The position numbers and the translations under genes are program-made. Positions 24,801 to 33,091 of a stretch of DNA of 64,000 nt are shown piece by piece (the first letter of the stretch is position 1; each line of letters begins with the position of its first letter). The stretch comes from a virus: the IMG/VR virus record IMGVR_UViG_3300010885_020868, positions 1 through 64,000 of that record. One strand, written 5' to 3'. A model generated the notes under the pieces. The model had not been told where the DNA came from. It saw nothing but the letters and a program-made list of their open reading frames with translations, and searched no databases.

Positions 24801-27800
24801 CACAAAACTTTATCACAGCTAAAGTTTTAGCAAAATATGGTATTAGCCCAAATACAAAAACTGGTTCATACTTAAATGAAACTATTCAAGTTGGAGGACA
24901 AAGCTATCAAATATCAGGATTTGATAAAGCGTCTGGCAGATACAGCTTAAGAAAGCTTGCAATGGGCGGACCAATTAAACATTATGAACCAGGCGGAAAT
25001 GTAAGAGGACCAGGAACTGGAATATCTGATTCTATTCCCGCCATGCTTTCAAATGGTGAATATGTAATTAAGGCGAACTCTGTAAAGAAATACGGAACAG
25101 AAACATTTGATGCACTAAATGCTGGAAAGTTTGCAGATGGTGCATTAATAGGATATCACAAAGGTGGACCAGTAGGACATAAGCATGGTCCTGCTGAAGC
25201 TGCTCGTCTTAAAGAACTTAGACTTGCAAAGCCAAGCGCTGTACAAAGTCCAAAAAAATGGTATGCAGGGTTTCAAGCCCTAACTAAAAGGGAAAATTGG
25301 GGCTTTGGTAAAACTCATGGAGTAGTTGATTTGCCGTATGATGCATATAAAAATATTATATTCCCTACAGTAGCATGGGCAGATAGAATGGTTGGAGATA
25401 CTATTGGTGGTGCTTTAAATATTAAATCTCCTCTAATAACTTCTACTAATAGAAATGCTCGTGCTCAAATGTCTAACAAAGACATCGCAATTCAGCAAGC
25501 AGTTGATTTATTAGGAATTCTTCCATACGGAAAAATTGTCTCTAAGCTATCTACTGCTGGAATGAGTAAAGCAACAATTGCAAAAATTGCGGAAGAAAAA
25601 TTAACATCTAAAGCAGCAACTGCAGCCTATAGAGCATCTGTAAAACCTGTTCCACTGCCATACAAAGCTTTAAATACCTTTAATCAATATGCTAACTACT
25701 TTAAAGCTAAAAAATTAGTTAAAGAAAAACAATATCATGGATCATCAGATCGCGGCAATAGTTTTGACAGACCACTTTATGGAGAAAGCGTATTAGACGG
25801 AACTCCTGCATACGATCCACATTATGGAATGGGATTTTATTCCACTTCTAGTAAAGCGGAAGCAGATTTATATGCAGGTGGATATAATGTTCCTGGTCAA
25901 TGGGGAGAGTCATATGGTTCTATGAACCAAGTCACCAGGATACCATTTGGCAAGTATATTGACTATCGAAAATCAAATATTAAATCTCAAAACTATTTAT
26001 TGTGGAAATTATTACAGGGTAAAGACTACAGATATGCTGGAGAAGATTTAGGTTCATTAATGAATCAAGCAGGAACTACTGGGTCTATTATGAAAAGAAT
26101 TTCTAATGGAAGAACTGGCGATGCCACAATAGACAAAGCTACTTGGCTTGCATTAAATAAGCCAAAAGGAACAACTTTACAAGAAACGGGATTAGGATTT
26201 AGCCCATCTAATTTAGGATTTCAGGAAAGTGGATTTACATATAATAATTGGAGCACAAAAACAGTACAAGAATTTTTAAGAAAAAATCTTGGAAAAACTG
26301 GTTTAACACAAGATAGATCTATTATTAATGAGGTTCTAAGTAAAACACCTATAAGAAAAGTTCCTAAAACAACTTTAGAAGACCTACACGCACTTGGAGC
26401 AACTACATACACTTCTACAGGTAATCATATTAGCTTACCTTCTAAAACAACTTTTGGAACAACTATACATGAAGGTGCACATGCATTAGATGCTTTTACA
26501 GGAACAAGCGTACGTAGATTTATAGGCGAAGTTGGAAGAACAAAGTCAAAAGTTGACGCAGACAGATTATCAAGACTATGGATATCATCTCAAACAACTT
26601 TGAATCCACTCCATACTTTTATTAATAAAGTTCAAGGTGCAAGACTACACCCAAATCTTTTAACTGGTATTCAAGAAGCTACAGCAACCGACGCACACTC
26701 CTTTGCTTATAAAAATGCTGGATTTAATTTAATAAAAAAACTTCGCATAGGAAATCCATATACTGCTGGCCAAGGGTACATTGAAAGTTTTGAACAACTT
26801 CTTCAATATTCACATGGCGTACAAAGTATGCAAGGTAAGATAGATCTTGCAAATGGACTTCTTACTTCAGAAAGAATGTCATCTTCTCTTAGAAAACAAA
26901 TGCAGCAATGGGTAAGACGTTTAGAAAATGAAAAAGCTTCAGGAATGTCTTATCCAGGATTTGAAGAATTTGGCAAGCCAGGAAATATCGGAAGAATTGA
27001 ATCATTACGACCTAATACATCTTCATCTCCTAATGCTAATAGTATGTTTACTCCACCTGAGTTAAGAACTGTAGAAGATTACATTGGAAGACCTCGTACC
27101 TACGCAGACAGCATGGCTCATGTTCTAGATAGATTTAATTTTGGAGATCAGGCTGGTACATTTTTTAGAGGGTTAAGCATGCATGATATGGCTGCAATTG
27201 CAGGATATACAAGAGTACCAAATCCTAATTTAATATACGGTAGAGATTATATGGAAAAGTGGGGGCCGACTAGTTGGGGTGGATTTGCAGATGATACAGC
27301 CGAAGCTCCTTGGGCACATTTGGCACGAAGCTGGAAGCCAGAAGCAGCAAGCGTATTCCCTAGAGGCACAAGGTCTCCATTACCATCTACAGAAGAGGCA
27401 ATGCCTTATTTAAATATGTTACCAGGATTAAAAATTGGTGAATACTGGAGACCAGATACATTAAAATCAATAACTGCAGAACTTGAATTTGCAAAACATA
27501 TAGCTGTTAGTGGTGGTACTGGTGGTGGTGAAACAAAAGCTATTGCAAAAATAATCGTTGATCCTAAAGTAAAAGGAGTAGGTGATTTTGCAAAATTTAG
27601 TCCTCCTAAACCAAAGCCAAATTGGATGGGAACTGAGTTTACAGAAGGTGCAATAGCTCCATTTACTAAATATATATTGCAGGCTATTAATAAAAATGCT
27701 CATAGCCTTACAGATGAATCTAAAGGCGTATCTCATTTAATAGATGAATATGTTTTTAAGGCAGTAGAGACATCTCCATATTTAGAATTCTTAAAGCGAC

Positions 27801-28171
27801 AAATGTCGATTAAAACTGAAGGACTACTTCCTATAGTTAAAAAAGCCACTGGCGGATATGTCAATCCTTCTTATTCTCCAAGTATGTCTGTTCCTCAATT
27901 CAAAGATGGAATTAATATGGTTCCCGCCGACATGCTTGCAATGATTCATAAGAACGAAGCCATTGTTCCAGCTAACATGAACCCCTTTAATCCTAACGCA
28001 AATAATGCTACAATGGCACCAGCGGTTTATAATATATCAATGACTAATCATGCGTCGGAAGGCATGGATATAAATGCATTCTCAGATATTGCAACACGTA
28101 AGGTATTAGCAGAAATTAAGAGACTAGATGTTCAACGAGCATCTATGAATGGAATAGGGAGAAGAGTCTAA
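18890..28171 (+). CDS. tape measure protein with embedded enzyme-like domains
   Basis: A 3093-aa protein; its length sets tail length. Residues 1-700 are classical: an N-terminal coiled coil, then GLTVPLAAFGMAAAKAFREA and the PhageMin-type region, with a hydrophobic hinge at about 535-565 (SMLTLVAGITALAGPIIMLT). Two Gly-rich stretches carry the PAMLTPGEFVV / PAMLSNGEYVI motif, common in tape measure proteins. Cargo lies between such motifs: residues about 990-1240 (unrecognised), and about 2100-2980. In the second, H2283 (YHGSS) with G2313-MGFYST-AEADLYAG looks ADP-ribosyltransferase-like, HEGAH at 2527-2531 is a zinc-metallopeptidase motif, and FFRG at 2758 starts another possible transferase fold. 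The last 100 residues return to tape-measure style (GINMVPADMLAMIHKNEAIV). A tape measure protein is ejected into the cell with DNA, so the cargo may act there. Confidence 0.87.
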   Translation: MADEQIVTNIVARSDFSGLIADVQRTTAALAKLQQELSITNKTLAAQAGQIQKSFSETLRSTGQFSSHFVTVGSQVESFGRSLDGGKLKLKDYFRTWQEHTRTSGGLIRDLARQQVSLQNAIVQPLGRTADGLMKFNVQVPKGLDAVANKTAIAKKELQIYNKVIQDGGVQLINWGKNTQWAGRQLTVGLTVPLAAFGMAAAKAFREADQELVRLTKVYGGVAATSAVDLANVRKDVSQTARELAAAYGSSFKDTISLAADIAATGKTGNELLVSTKETTRLAVLGEVDRQDAMKATLALQNAFKQSTTELSESINFLNAVENQTSTSLGDLIEAIPKAGPVVQSLGGDVKDLALYLTAMKEGGINASEGANALKSALASMINPTKVAREMFSGLGIDLGGIVTQNAGNLTATITALQSSLDKLNPLQKSQAIEQLFGKFQFARLSALFENLGKEGSQTLQVMDLMKASSADLANVAGRELSQITESASGKYQRALQTLKADLAGVGESFLNVQTFFLNLTSSVVKFIEMLPGPVKSMLTLVAGITALAGPIIMLTGVFANFIGYVIKGIGHLKALFRGGEGFKLLTPEILAASKAGSLVEKTFYSDAAAADILSASLKNLITEFTILQQKAASGAISVQPTIATLAGTVAMAGTPGGMYKGVTVDPNNPLVGRMGTRASAHMNPVGNMTEAERAAQTIFGMVPGPIPVNRKIGRNPQMYADHGLPAIPGLTTIGGVSTGVIPEEAAKWHAMTGAIAMQSEAEIALLKKEVAATGTVTHELSGSYQALLPEITRLTKLAAQEGAAIVAQTQAGAITVEQARAKIVALNARVEAMIAETTTQIAITQGRTANLTMVPFTNQPVVDPKTGKSNMKEMFHKTPTATLVDNVARALGGIRTSGGGFSTETTIRRNQGGPIYRNQGGPIYYNDGSRSVVPGPNVNADVVPAMLTPGEFVVNKKATQANLGLLQSINSGKLGGSVSSSQGGYGVRPSALDISRMFNGLFSKAKSRSTVKVRGNALPRHFWSTATGQDTNSRRMDLVESLNAGRPIRNRKGKDYTEEELRLLPKEEVNTIWKGIDRSHFAPAATIGRDGQYISPGLFGPQKRGGAGGNLSLNQGGNPQDILNSLMDTPIHPFSTMRSASRLLGYPSKDINASFNAAWLELTAALKIRTTAFGKDQDTFEEFAGKILKKHLKHLKVPDTSINFYDEMHRLGTVRGAGIKGSGASVVANDPDITFNIPQRRMGGPVSGASPYIVGENGPELFVPQNSGKIIPGFNKGGQIQNFAKGGEVMAMLMRMIPGLAGYGIGSKLTGGSMMGGMLGSLGGDLIGTALAGKILKLGEAATKTGKSVSLLQKGLQFLKAKPVFGWTAAVLAGAAIIKSVNDKINEHRRVINLAFAQNSETASKLGINYKSLNEQLKDFKDKMDLARASANAFYNSTTMTNGLKLTIQQFQELKESVKKDLPDLISVFDKAGGNEVVQKASQLKAQFISGGMSAEKATSVIYALIANSNKAYLSLQVLADQGFGSIIDKSTAAISSVETFNALLNEGNTDQLAPAFQSLITSVQEMEKSLIGTEDETGKIITASRAWEITMQKITAAQGSSASLTSFQYSELQKTVPELYKILNGTESTAAVLAKWKVYISGARVELKGMTEDAAIALAAAQTNLVGILSGGKTGTDIDKIVDAINRANKASLTNKTLIQKNAVSAQDALKAEIELHQDNIDKIKEEADARRKSLSRQSEDEDILTQIKKKQLEYQDALAMGDSATAAQAQLDLQMLQRGQEKTLALRAIDDKEKADTAAQQSIIDSLQKKLDGTSKTLQTQLDNADKALSKVTDLQNFLNEVVSFISSSGTIDTDDELKAANLLQKKGEDLGLKDIKLGAIKQDPAAALFASKFGTGMASLGFPTYNPYAAGTDIILQKVIKEGRLSVEDKNSLSNNNLLKGILSAVSTNRNQIAPIDLGQTGSGQYAQNFITAKVLAKYGISPNTKTGSYLNETIQVGGQSYQISGFDKASGRYSLRKLAMGGPIKHYEPGGNVRGPGTGISDSIPAMLSNGEYVIKANSVKKYGTETFDALNAGKFADGALIGYHKGGPVGHKHGPAEAARLKELRLAKPSAVQSPKKWYAGFQALTKRENWGFGKTHGVVDLPYDAYKNIIFPTVAWADRMVGDTIGGALNIKSPLITSTNRNARAQMSNKDIAIQQAVDLLGILPYGKIVSKLSTAGMSKATIAKIAEEKLTSKAATAAYRASVKPVPLPYKALNTFNQYANYFKAKKLVKEKQYHGSSDRGNSFDRPLYGESVLDGTPAYDPHYGMGFYSTSSKAEADLYAGGYNVPGQWGESYGSMNQVTRIPFGKYIDYRKSNIKSQNYLLWKLLQGKDYRYAGEDLGSLMNQAGTTGSIMKRISNGRTGDATIDKATWLALNKPKGTTLQETGLGFSPSNLGFQESGFTYNNWSTKTVQEFLRKNLGKTGLTQDRSIINEVLSKTPIRKVPKTTLEDLHALGATTYTSTGNHISLPSKTTFGTTIHEGAHALDAFTGTSVRRFIGEVGRTKSKVDADRLSRLWISSQTTLNPLHTFINKVQGARLHPNLLTGIQEATATDAHSFAYKNAGFNLIKKLRIGNPYTAGQGYIESFEQLLQYSHGVQSMQGKIDLANGLLTSERMSSSLRKQMQQWVRRLENEKASGMSYPGFEEFGKPGNIGRIESLRPNTSSSPNANSMFTPPELRTVEDYIGRPRTYADSMAHVLDRFNFGDQAGTFFRGLSMHDMAAIAGYTRVPNPNLIYGRDYMEKWGPTSWGGFADDTAEAPWAHLARSWKPEAASVFPRGTRSPLPSTEEAMPYLNMLPGLKIGEYWRPDTLKSITAELEFAKHIAVSGGTGGGETKAIAKIIVDPKVKGVGDFAKFSPPKPKPNWMGTEFTEGAIAPFTKYILQAINKNAHSLTDESKGVSHLIDEYVFKAVETSPYLEFLKRQMSIKTEGLLPIVKKATGGYVNPSYSPSMSVPQFKDGINMVPADMLAMIHKNEAIVPANMNPFNPNANNATMAPAVYNISMTNHASEGMDINAFSDIATRKVLAEIKRLDVQRASMNGIGRRV
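21617..21664 (+). repeat. 24-bp tandem duplication in tape measure gene
   Basis: Two adjacent copies of a 24-base unit starting CGTAATCAGGG (21617-21640 and 21641-21664), with one C/T difference. It encodes RNQGGPIY twice and sits at the left edge of the first cargo region. Confidence 0.85.
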
Positions 28172-28779
28172 TGGCAATTTATTTACCAGTAGGATCCCTC
28201 CTATATATTGATATAACTCCAAGATACAATGCGGCTCTTACATATAGTTCAGGAAGTAAAGTTTATTATAGCGGACTCCTTTGGAAAAGAAAAACAGGCG
28301 CAGCAATAACTGCTGGACAAACTCCAGCATCAGGATCAACATATTGGGAAACTAGCAATGATATAGCCTGGGTAAAGCTATCTGAGCACAACAGACAACC
28401 TTTGTCATTAGAGCATAATAGAATAGAAAAATCTCAAAGGATGAGCAATGGAACCTTACGCAAATTCTTTATTGCAGATAAAAAGAGTTTTTCAACATCA
28501 TGGGAGATGCTACCATCATTTAGCGGTTTAACAGTTGATGGCGGATTAGGAGCGGTAGACCTACAAGAATTTTATTCCAGTGTTGGGATAAATCCATTTA
28601 ATATTAAAATTGTATATGGACAAAAGATGGATGGTCTTAACAAAGTAAACAGAGAAGAATATTATAGTGTTAATTTTACATCCTGCTCATTTTCTGTAAT
28701 TAAAAGAAATGTTAAGGGAGCAACAACAGACCCAGCCCAGGAATTTTGGTCGGCATCAATATCAATGGAGCAAGTATAA
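28171..28779 (+). CDS. distal tail protein with carbohydrate-binding-like N-terminus
   Basis: A 202-aa protein that starts at the last base of the tape measure stop codon. Residues 20-60 (YNAALTYSSGSKVYYSGLLW, then KTGAAITAGQ...YWE) have the Y-G-x-V-Y-Y-G-x-x-W pattern of small chitin-binding-type CBMs. The rest (LSLEHNRIEKSQRMSNGTLR, SFSTSWEMLPS) resembles actinophage distal-tail proteins located just after the tape measure gene. Its stop overlaps the next start (TAATG). Confidence 0.68.
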   Translation: MAIYLPVGSLLYIDITPRYNAALTYSSGSKVYYSGLLWKRKTGAAITAGQTPASGSTYWETSNDIAWVKLSEHNRQPLSLEHNRIEKSQRMSNGTLRKFFIADKKSFSTSWEMLPSFSGLTVDGGLGAVDLQEFYSSVGINPFNIKIVYGQKMDGLNKVNREEYYSVNFTSCSFSVIKRNVKGATTDPAQEFWSASISMEQV

Positions 28780-30770
28780 TGATTACTTTACCTACAAATG
28801 ACACATTAGTCAAAAATCTATTTAAGTCAGAATCTTCAATTAGAACTGGCGTAGGATGTACTATAGAATATAATTTAAACAGTATGGTTAATTTTGCTAC
28901 AAACGCAATTACTAATAGTTCAGCTGAGTACACTTCAAACGGGAGATCTCCCTTTAAAAAACTATTTCCAGTAGACGCAATTGTTAGGCAGAATAGGCCT
29001 TTAGGAGCGGGAATAAAATATTATATTCATGGAGATATAGCAGCAGCAAGTTTACCAGATCCTAAAACATTAATATTTGACAAGCAATTTAGAACATACA
29101 TTCCTTCAGAAGATACTTACTATAAATATTGGGTAAGCAAAAAAAGCGAAGGTGCGGATATTGCAATTAAATATCCTAAGACTTTATTAGTAAACAAAAT
29201 CACTATTAAATTTGAGATATCTCATTGCACTCCAGCAGCCTTTCAGGTCTTTGGAAGAAATGGCAACGGAAGCTTTGTAAGTTTAAAATCTGGTAATTCT
29301 ACTAACATAAAATCATTTACTGATAAATATGAAGCTGGTCAAGTAAATATATACTACACTGGCTCCTCTTGGTCATTTAATGAATCAGAATTAAATACCT
29401 CTTCCTATCAATCATTAACAGATGTTAAGTTAGTTGTTAATGCCGTTTCAGATAAATATATAAGCATTATTGAAATATCTCCTAAAATGGTAAAAGATAT
29501 ATCCGAAGACATAGTAAACTTTAGTATCAAGAAAGAATCCTCTTCCACAGGAGACTTGCTTCCAGTAGGAAATGTATCTTCAAACTCAATGTCATTATCT
29601 ATAAATGGTTACGGAGAATCCACTCCAACTTATATCATATATGATAAAACAAACGGATCTTTTGCGTCAGATAAAAAATATTTTTATAAAAACTCACAAC
29701 TTAATTTATTTATTAAAGTATTCCCATATCCAGATAGCGAAGAATATATAAAGGTTCCTCAAGGTGTATTCTTTATGCAAGATTGGTCGGTATCTGAATT
29801 TGGCGAGATTGATATAAACGCATTAGATGGTTGTAAAATTTTAATGGATACCATGTGTCCAGATGTACTTTTAAAAAATTATTCGGTTCCCGCAATCATA
29901 AGAGTGTTACTAGATACAATTGGATTTACAAACTATAAGTTTAATACTACTTCTTTAGCAACAGAAAACGGCATTGTGACTCCAAAGTATTGGTGGACGG
30001 AAGATGTCAAGACAGTATGGGAAGCTATTCAAGAACTGTGTAGAGACATACAAATGACTGCTGTAATGGATGACAATAATGTCCTACAATTCTATACTAG
30101 AGATTATTTCTATGGAAAACAAAGAGAGGTTACGGCTCAAGGCGCTGCTGCTAATAATATTATTAGTTGGGCTTTTAATAATGAACCCTTTATAGACTCA
30201 TCTACTAATTTAATTAATCAAGCAAATATTATGGATTTAAATAAAGAAGCATTGCCAGCTGCTAATAAAGTTAAAGTTTTATGGAGTGCAGCAACAACTT
30301 CTAATTATTTAGGAGACTCAACTCCTTTATGGAAGTCAGAAACAACATTTCTAGGTGCCCTAGCTCTATATAGTAATATTGATGCTGTGTCAGAATATGG
30401 AGTACCAGTTGATTCAAATGGTAAATACTATCTAGTTCTTAAGCCAAACCATGTATCTTATTATGATAATACTCAAGCCCTTTTATCATACAATGGCTAT
30501 CTATTAATTGATTCAGAAGTGTTTGAGTATGATGCAATAGAATTTATTTATGAAGGCGTTGATGATGGAAAAGTTTATAGGCAGGATGTTCAAACTCCTA
30601 ACGATATTTATAAGTATAGAACTTTGGCTAAAGTTTCTTCTAAATCATTTAGACCAAGCTACAGATATAGAATTAAAAGTAGGGCAGCGTTAAATACTAA
30701 AAAGGCTGCACACAAAGGGTTATCTGCCGATTATGTTTCAGACTGGAAATCGTTTGGAGTTAATTGGTAA
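28779..30770 (+). CDS. minor tail protein (tail hub-like)
   Basis: A 663-aa protein; ATG 28779 at the TAATG junction is preferred to the upstream in-frame ATG at 28746. The N-terminal half is beta-rich, with INKITIKFEISHCTPAAFQV resembling a discoidin-like sandwich. The central section has the hub signature of tail-tip proteins: VPQGVFFMQDWSVSEFGEID, INALDGCKILMD, then VPAIIRVLLDTIGFTNYKF and VWEAIQELCRDIQMTAVMDD. This pattern appears in siphovirus Tal/hub proteins that contact the tape measure. The C-terminus has YRYRIKSRAALNTKKAAHKG. Confidence 0.72.
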   Translation: MITLPTNDTLVKNLFKSESSIRTGVGCTIEYNLNSMVNFATNAITNSSAEYTSNGRSPFKKLFPVDAIVRQNRPLGAGIKYYIHGDIAAASLPDPKTLIFDKQFRTYIPSEDTYYKYWVSKKSEGADIAIKYPKTLLVNKITIKFEISHCTPAAFQVFGRNGNGSFVSLKSGNSTNIKSFTDKYEAGQVNIYYTGSSWSFNESELNTSSYQSLTDVKLVVNAVSDKYISIIEISPKMVKDISEDIVNFSIKKESSSTGDLLPVGNVSSNSMSLSINGYGESTPTYIIYDKTNGSFASDKKYFYKNSQLNLFIKVFPYPDSEEYIKVPQGVFFMQDWSVSEFGEIDINALDGCKILMDTMCPDVLLKNYSVPAIIRVLLDTIGFTNYKFNTTSLATENGIVTPKYWWTEDVKTVWEAIQELCRDIQMTAVMDDNNVLQFYTRDYFYGKQREVTAQGAAANNIISWAFNNEPFIDSSTNLINQANIMDLNKEALPAANKVKVLWSAATTSNYLGDSTPLWKSETTFLGALALYSNIDAVSEYGVPVDSNGKYYLVLKPNHVSYYDNTQALLSYNGYLLIDSEVFEYDAIEFIYEGVDDGKVYRQDVQTPNDIYKYRTLAKVSSKSFRPSYRYRIKSRAALNTKKAAHKGLSADYVSDWKSFGVNW

Positions 30771-32680
30771 TGGCTATAGCCCCAGAATATGCAGACGATT
30801 ATATCTATCCAAATTTAAATATAACAAATTTTACTGTGGCGTTTGACGCTATTGATAAAACAAAAATAACAGTATCTGTTTCTACTAACTCTAATTCAGT
30901 AAATATAAAAAGTTATAAGGTTATGTATGTATTAGATACAGAAACTTTTTTATCTGGATCTCCCACAGTAAATTCTAATTCATCTACAATTTCTATTACT
31001 GGACTTTTACCAGGAAAATCTTACAAAATATCAGTACAAGGATTTAGCGCAATAAACCAGGGTGGAAATTTTGGAAATTCTGTTCAAAGAATAGTGTTTA
31101 TGCCAGTCCAATTAGAGCCTGCTAAAGTGGTGACAACAATAACAGGATCAACAGCAACAGCAACAGCAACAAGCAACACGTTTGGATGGTCTTTACCAGA
31201 TTATCTTAAAGCAGATTACGGATTTATCAAACTTCCTTCTTTAAATGCTACTGGCTCTGGCGACACTGGGTCTGGAACATCTAACGGAGTAGTTCCTGGA
31301 ACAAATAGCGGAACTATTGTTATTCCAACTAACCCTAAAAATGATGATTCAATTGGTTTAGTAGATAGCACGATAACAAGTATCGCCGACTATGCAAAAA
31401 GCCAGGGATTAGATGAAAATACTCCAAGAGGCGTACTTTTAGTTCCTGGACCCCTATCTCTTAAAGTAAATAATAATTACAATGTAGTTTATAAAACCTT
31501 TCCATCAGTAGATTCTACATTACCAGCAACTGACAATGATCCAATCTATAATACATTTGGAACCACCCTTTTCTTTTCTGATCAAGACAAGAATCCAAAT
31601 CAAAGAGGCGGGTTTGGATTTTATTTTGATGATTTAAAGCAAGACGGTTACTTTTTACAAATAAGAACAACAGTAGATGCAGTTAGAAGTACCGCACCAA
31701 AAGAAGTATCATTTTTTAAAGTTGTAAATGGGCAAACTTATCCTTTATCTGATTCGCAAGGAATAGACTTAGATAGAATTGCTGGAATATACAGAGGCCA
31801 AACTTATAAAATTGATATTAAAGTTAAGTCCGCTAAAACATATGTTGAAATTGTAGCATACATAAATGGATTTCAAATTAGAGCTTTAGATACTGCTTCT
31901 GCAACAAATACTATAATCAACCCTTCTAAAAATATAGCAGCATTTTCTTACGCAAAAACTAATTCGTATTTAGATTATGTATATGCTAAAAAAATAGCTG
32001 TTGATAATTTTACAGACCTTGAAACTGTCTATGGCGTTTATAATGGATCATTTTCAAAAAATATATTAGACACAAGCTTTGGATCAAATATATTAAATAG
32101 TCAATCCTTAGAGCCAAATGATTTTGCCCTAGAAGAATTTGGAACAATGGCTAGAGAAATTAGAAAAGTAAAAGTTAGATACAATTCAAGACCAGGAAAT
32201 CCAGTATACGTGTCAACTGGATTAAGTAAATTGGCTCAAGTTTTAGCAACTAAATTGACTAGTTTTGGTGCTGAGATATATGTATTTAATAACTCTTCCG
32301 TCTTTATTCCGCTAGAAGACGGGGACGAAAACAGTTTTTTTGTTTTAGGAAACACTATATCTAAAACTGGAGAGTATGAGCAATCAAGCACTAAACTAAG
32401 TGAATTTACTGTGGAAGAACCTATAGTATTTGCGTCAAATTGGATTCAAAGTCTTCCTGAAGCAGCAGCATTAGAAACATGGATAAAAGATAATTGGTCG
32501 AGCAAACAAATTACAGTGTCAATGAAAGTATTTGGAAACCCTTTTATTGCCGTAGGAGATGTAATTAAAATTTATCACAGTTATCAATCTTTAGATGGAT
32601 CTAGAGAATTTGTTGTATTAACTGTAGATCATCAATATGATCAAGGATTGGAGACCAGTATTATATGTCGAACTTTATAG
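30770..32680 (+). CDS. minor tail protein with FN3 and concanavalin-like domains
   Basis: A 636-aa protein, ATG 30770 in TAATG with the previous stop. Residues about 15-110 are an FN3 domain (TKITVSVSTNSNSVNIKSYK, SITGLLPGKSYKISVQGF). Residues about 220-400 look like a concanavalin/LamG-like jelly roll (GVLLVPGPLSLKVNNNYN, GGFGFYFDDLKQDGYFLQIR, VEIVAYINGFQIRAL). The end (GNPFIAVGDVIKIYHSYQSL, LTVDHQYDQGLETSIICR) is the style of tail hub C-termini. A binding or structural role at the tail tip is likely. It is followed by an extended -10 promoter. Confidence 0.72.
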   Translation: MAIAPEYADDYIYPNLNITNFTVAFDAIDKTKITVSVSTNSNSVNIKSYKVMYVLDTETFLSGSPTVNSNSSTISITGLLPGKSYKISVQGFSAINQGGNFGNSVQRIVFMPVQLEPAKVVTTITGSTATATATSNTFGWSLPDYLKADYGFIKLPSLNATGSGDTGSGTSNGVVPGTNSGTIVIPTNPKNDDSIGLVDSTITSIADYAKSQGLDENTPRGVLLVPGPLSLKVNNNYNVVYKTFPSVDSTLPATDNDPIYNTFGTTLFFSDQDKNPNQRGGFGFYFDDLKQDGYFLQIRTTVDAVRSTAPKEVSFFKVVNGQTYPLSDSQGIDLDRIAGIYRGQTYKIDIKVKSAKTYVEIVAYINGFQIRALDTASATNTIINPSKNIAAFSYAKTNSYLDYVYAKKIAVDNFTDLETVYGVYNGSFSKNILDTSFGSNILNSQSLEPNDFALEEFGTMAREIRKVKVRYNSRPGNPVYVSTGLSKLAQVLATKLTSFGAEIYVFNNSSVFIPLEDGDENSFFVLGNTISKTGEYEQSSTKLSEFTVEEPIVFASNWIQSLPEAAALETWIKDNWSSKQITVSMKVFGNPFIAVGDVIKIYHSYQSLDGSREFVVLTVDHQYDQGLETSIICRTL

Positions 32681-32688
32681 TTGACTAA

Positions 32689-32697
32689 TGATATAAT
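32689..32697 (+). promoter_or_regulatory. extended -10 promoter, leaderless start at 32704
   Basis: TGATATAAT (32689-32697) with 6 nt to ATG 32704. There is no good -35. The transcript is expected to start at or next to the A of the ATG. This is the same geometry as at 5006 and 57514. Confidence 0.6.
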
Positions 32698-32703
32698 GTT
32701 ATT

Positions 32704-33090
32704 ATGTCCGATAGTGATTTAAGTTTACCTAAAACCCCCTTAGTTGCAGTAGCCCAGGGGTCGCTTGAGTCTATATTATTAAATAGTACAGCTATTAAAA
32801 GGCTAGATCCAAATTCAAAATTTATTACAGGTGGACTATATGGTGGCGGAGGAAATATAGAGTTATCTGTATCTCAGCAGGATCCGAATAATATATCAGA
32901 AGATGGGAATATAAACTCTTCAACTACTGAAAAACCACAGCTAGCGGACATATCAGTATTTTCTAATGAGCTATATGTTGATACTAAGGGTGTAACAAGA
33001 GCTAGAATAGTTATGAAAGTTAAAAACTCTAGTGGTGAAGAATTACTTGGCGTTGACGCCTTGCTTAAAAATGTGAAAGAGGGTGGCTAA
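32704..33090 (+). CDS. small tail-region protein
   Basis: A 128-aa protein of unknown family. It is acidic, with Gly-rich (TGGLYGGGGNIELSVSQQDP) and Ser/Thr-rich segments, and a beta-like C-terminus (NELYVDTKGVTRARIVMKVK). No RBS is present, consistent with leaderless translation from the promoter at 32689. It lies within the tail gene series and just before 33092. Confidence 0.65.
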   Translation: MSDSDLSLPKTPLVAVAQGSLESILLNSTAIKRLDPNSKFITGGLYGGGGNIELSVSQQDPNNISEDGNINSSTTEKPQLADISVFSNELYVDTKGVTRARIVMKVKNSSGEELLGVDALLKNVKEGG

Positions 33091-33091
33091 T

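Noticed and set aside
32681-32697. TTGACT close to TATAAT at 32681
   Set aside because: Only 5 bp separate them, so it is not a usable -35; the extended -10 alone was kept.
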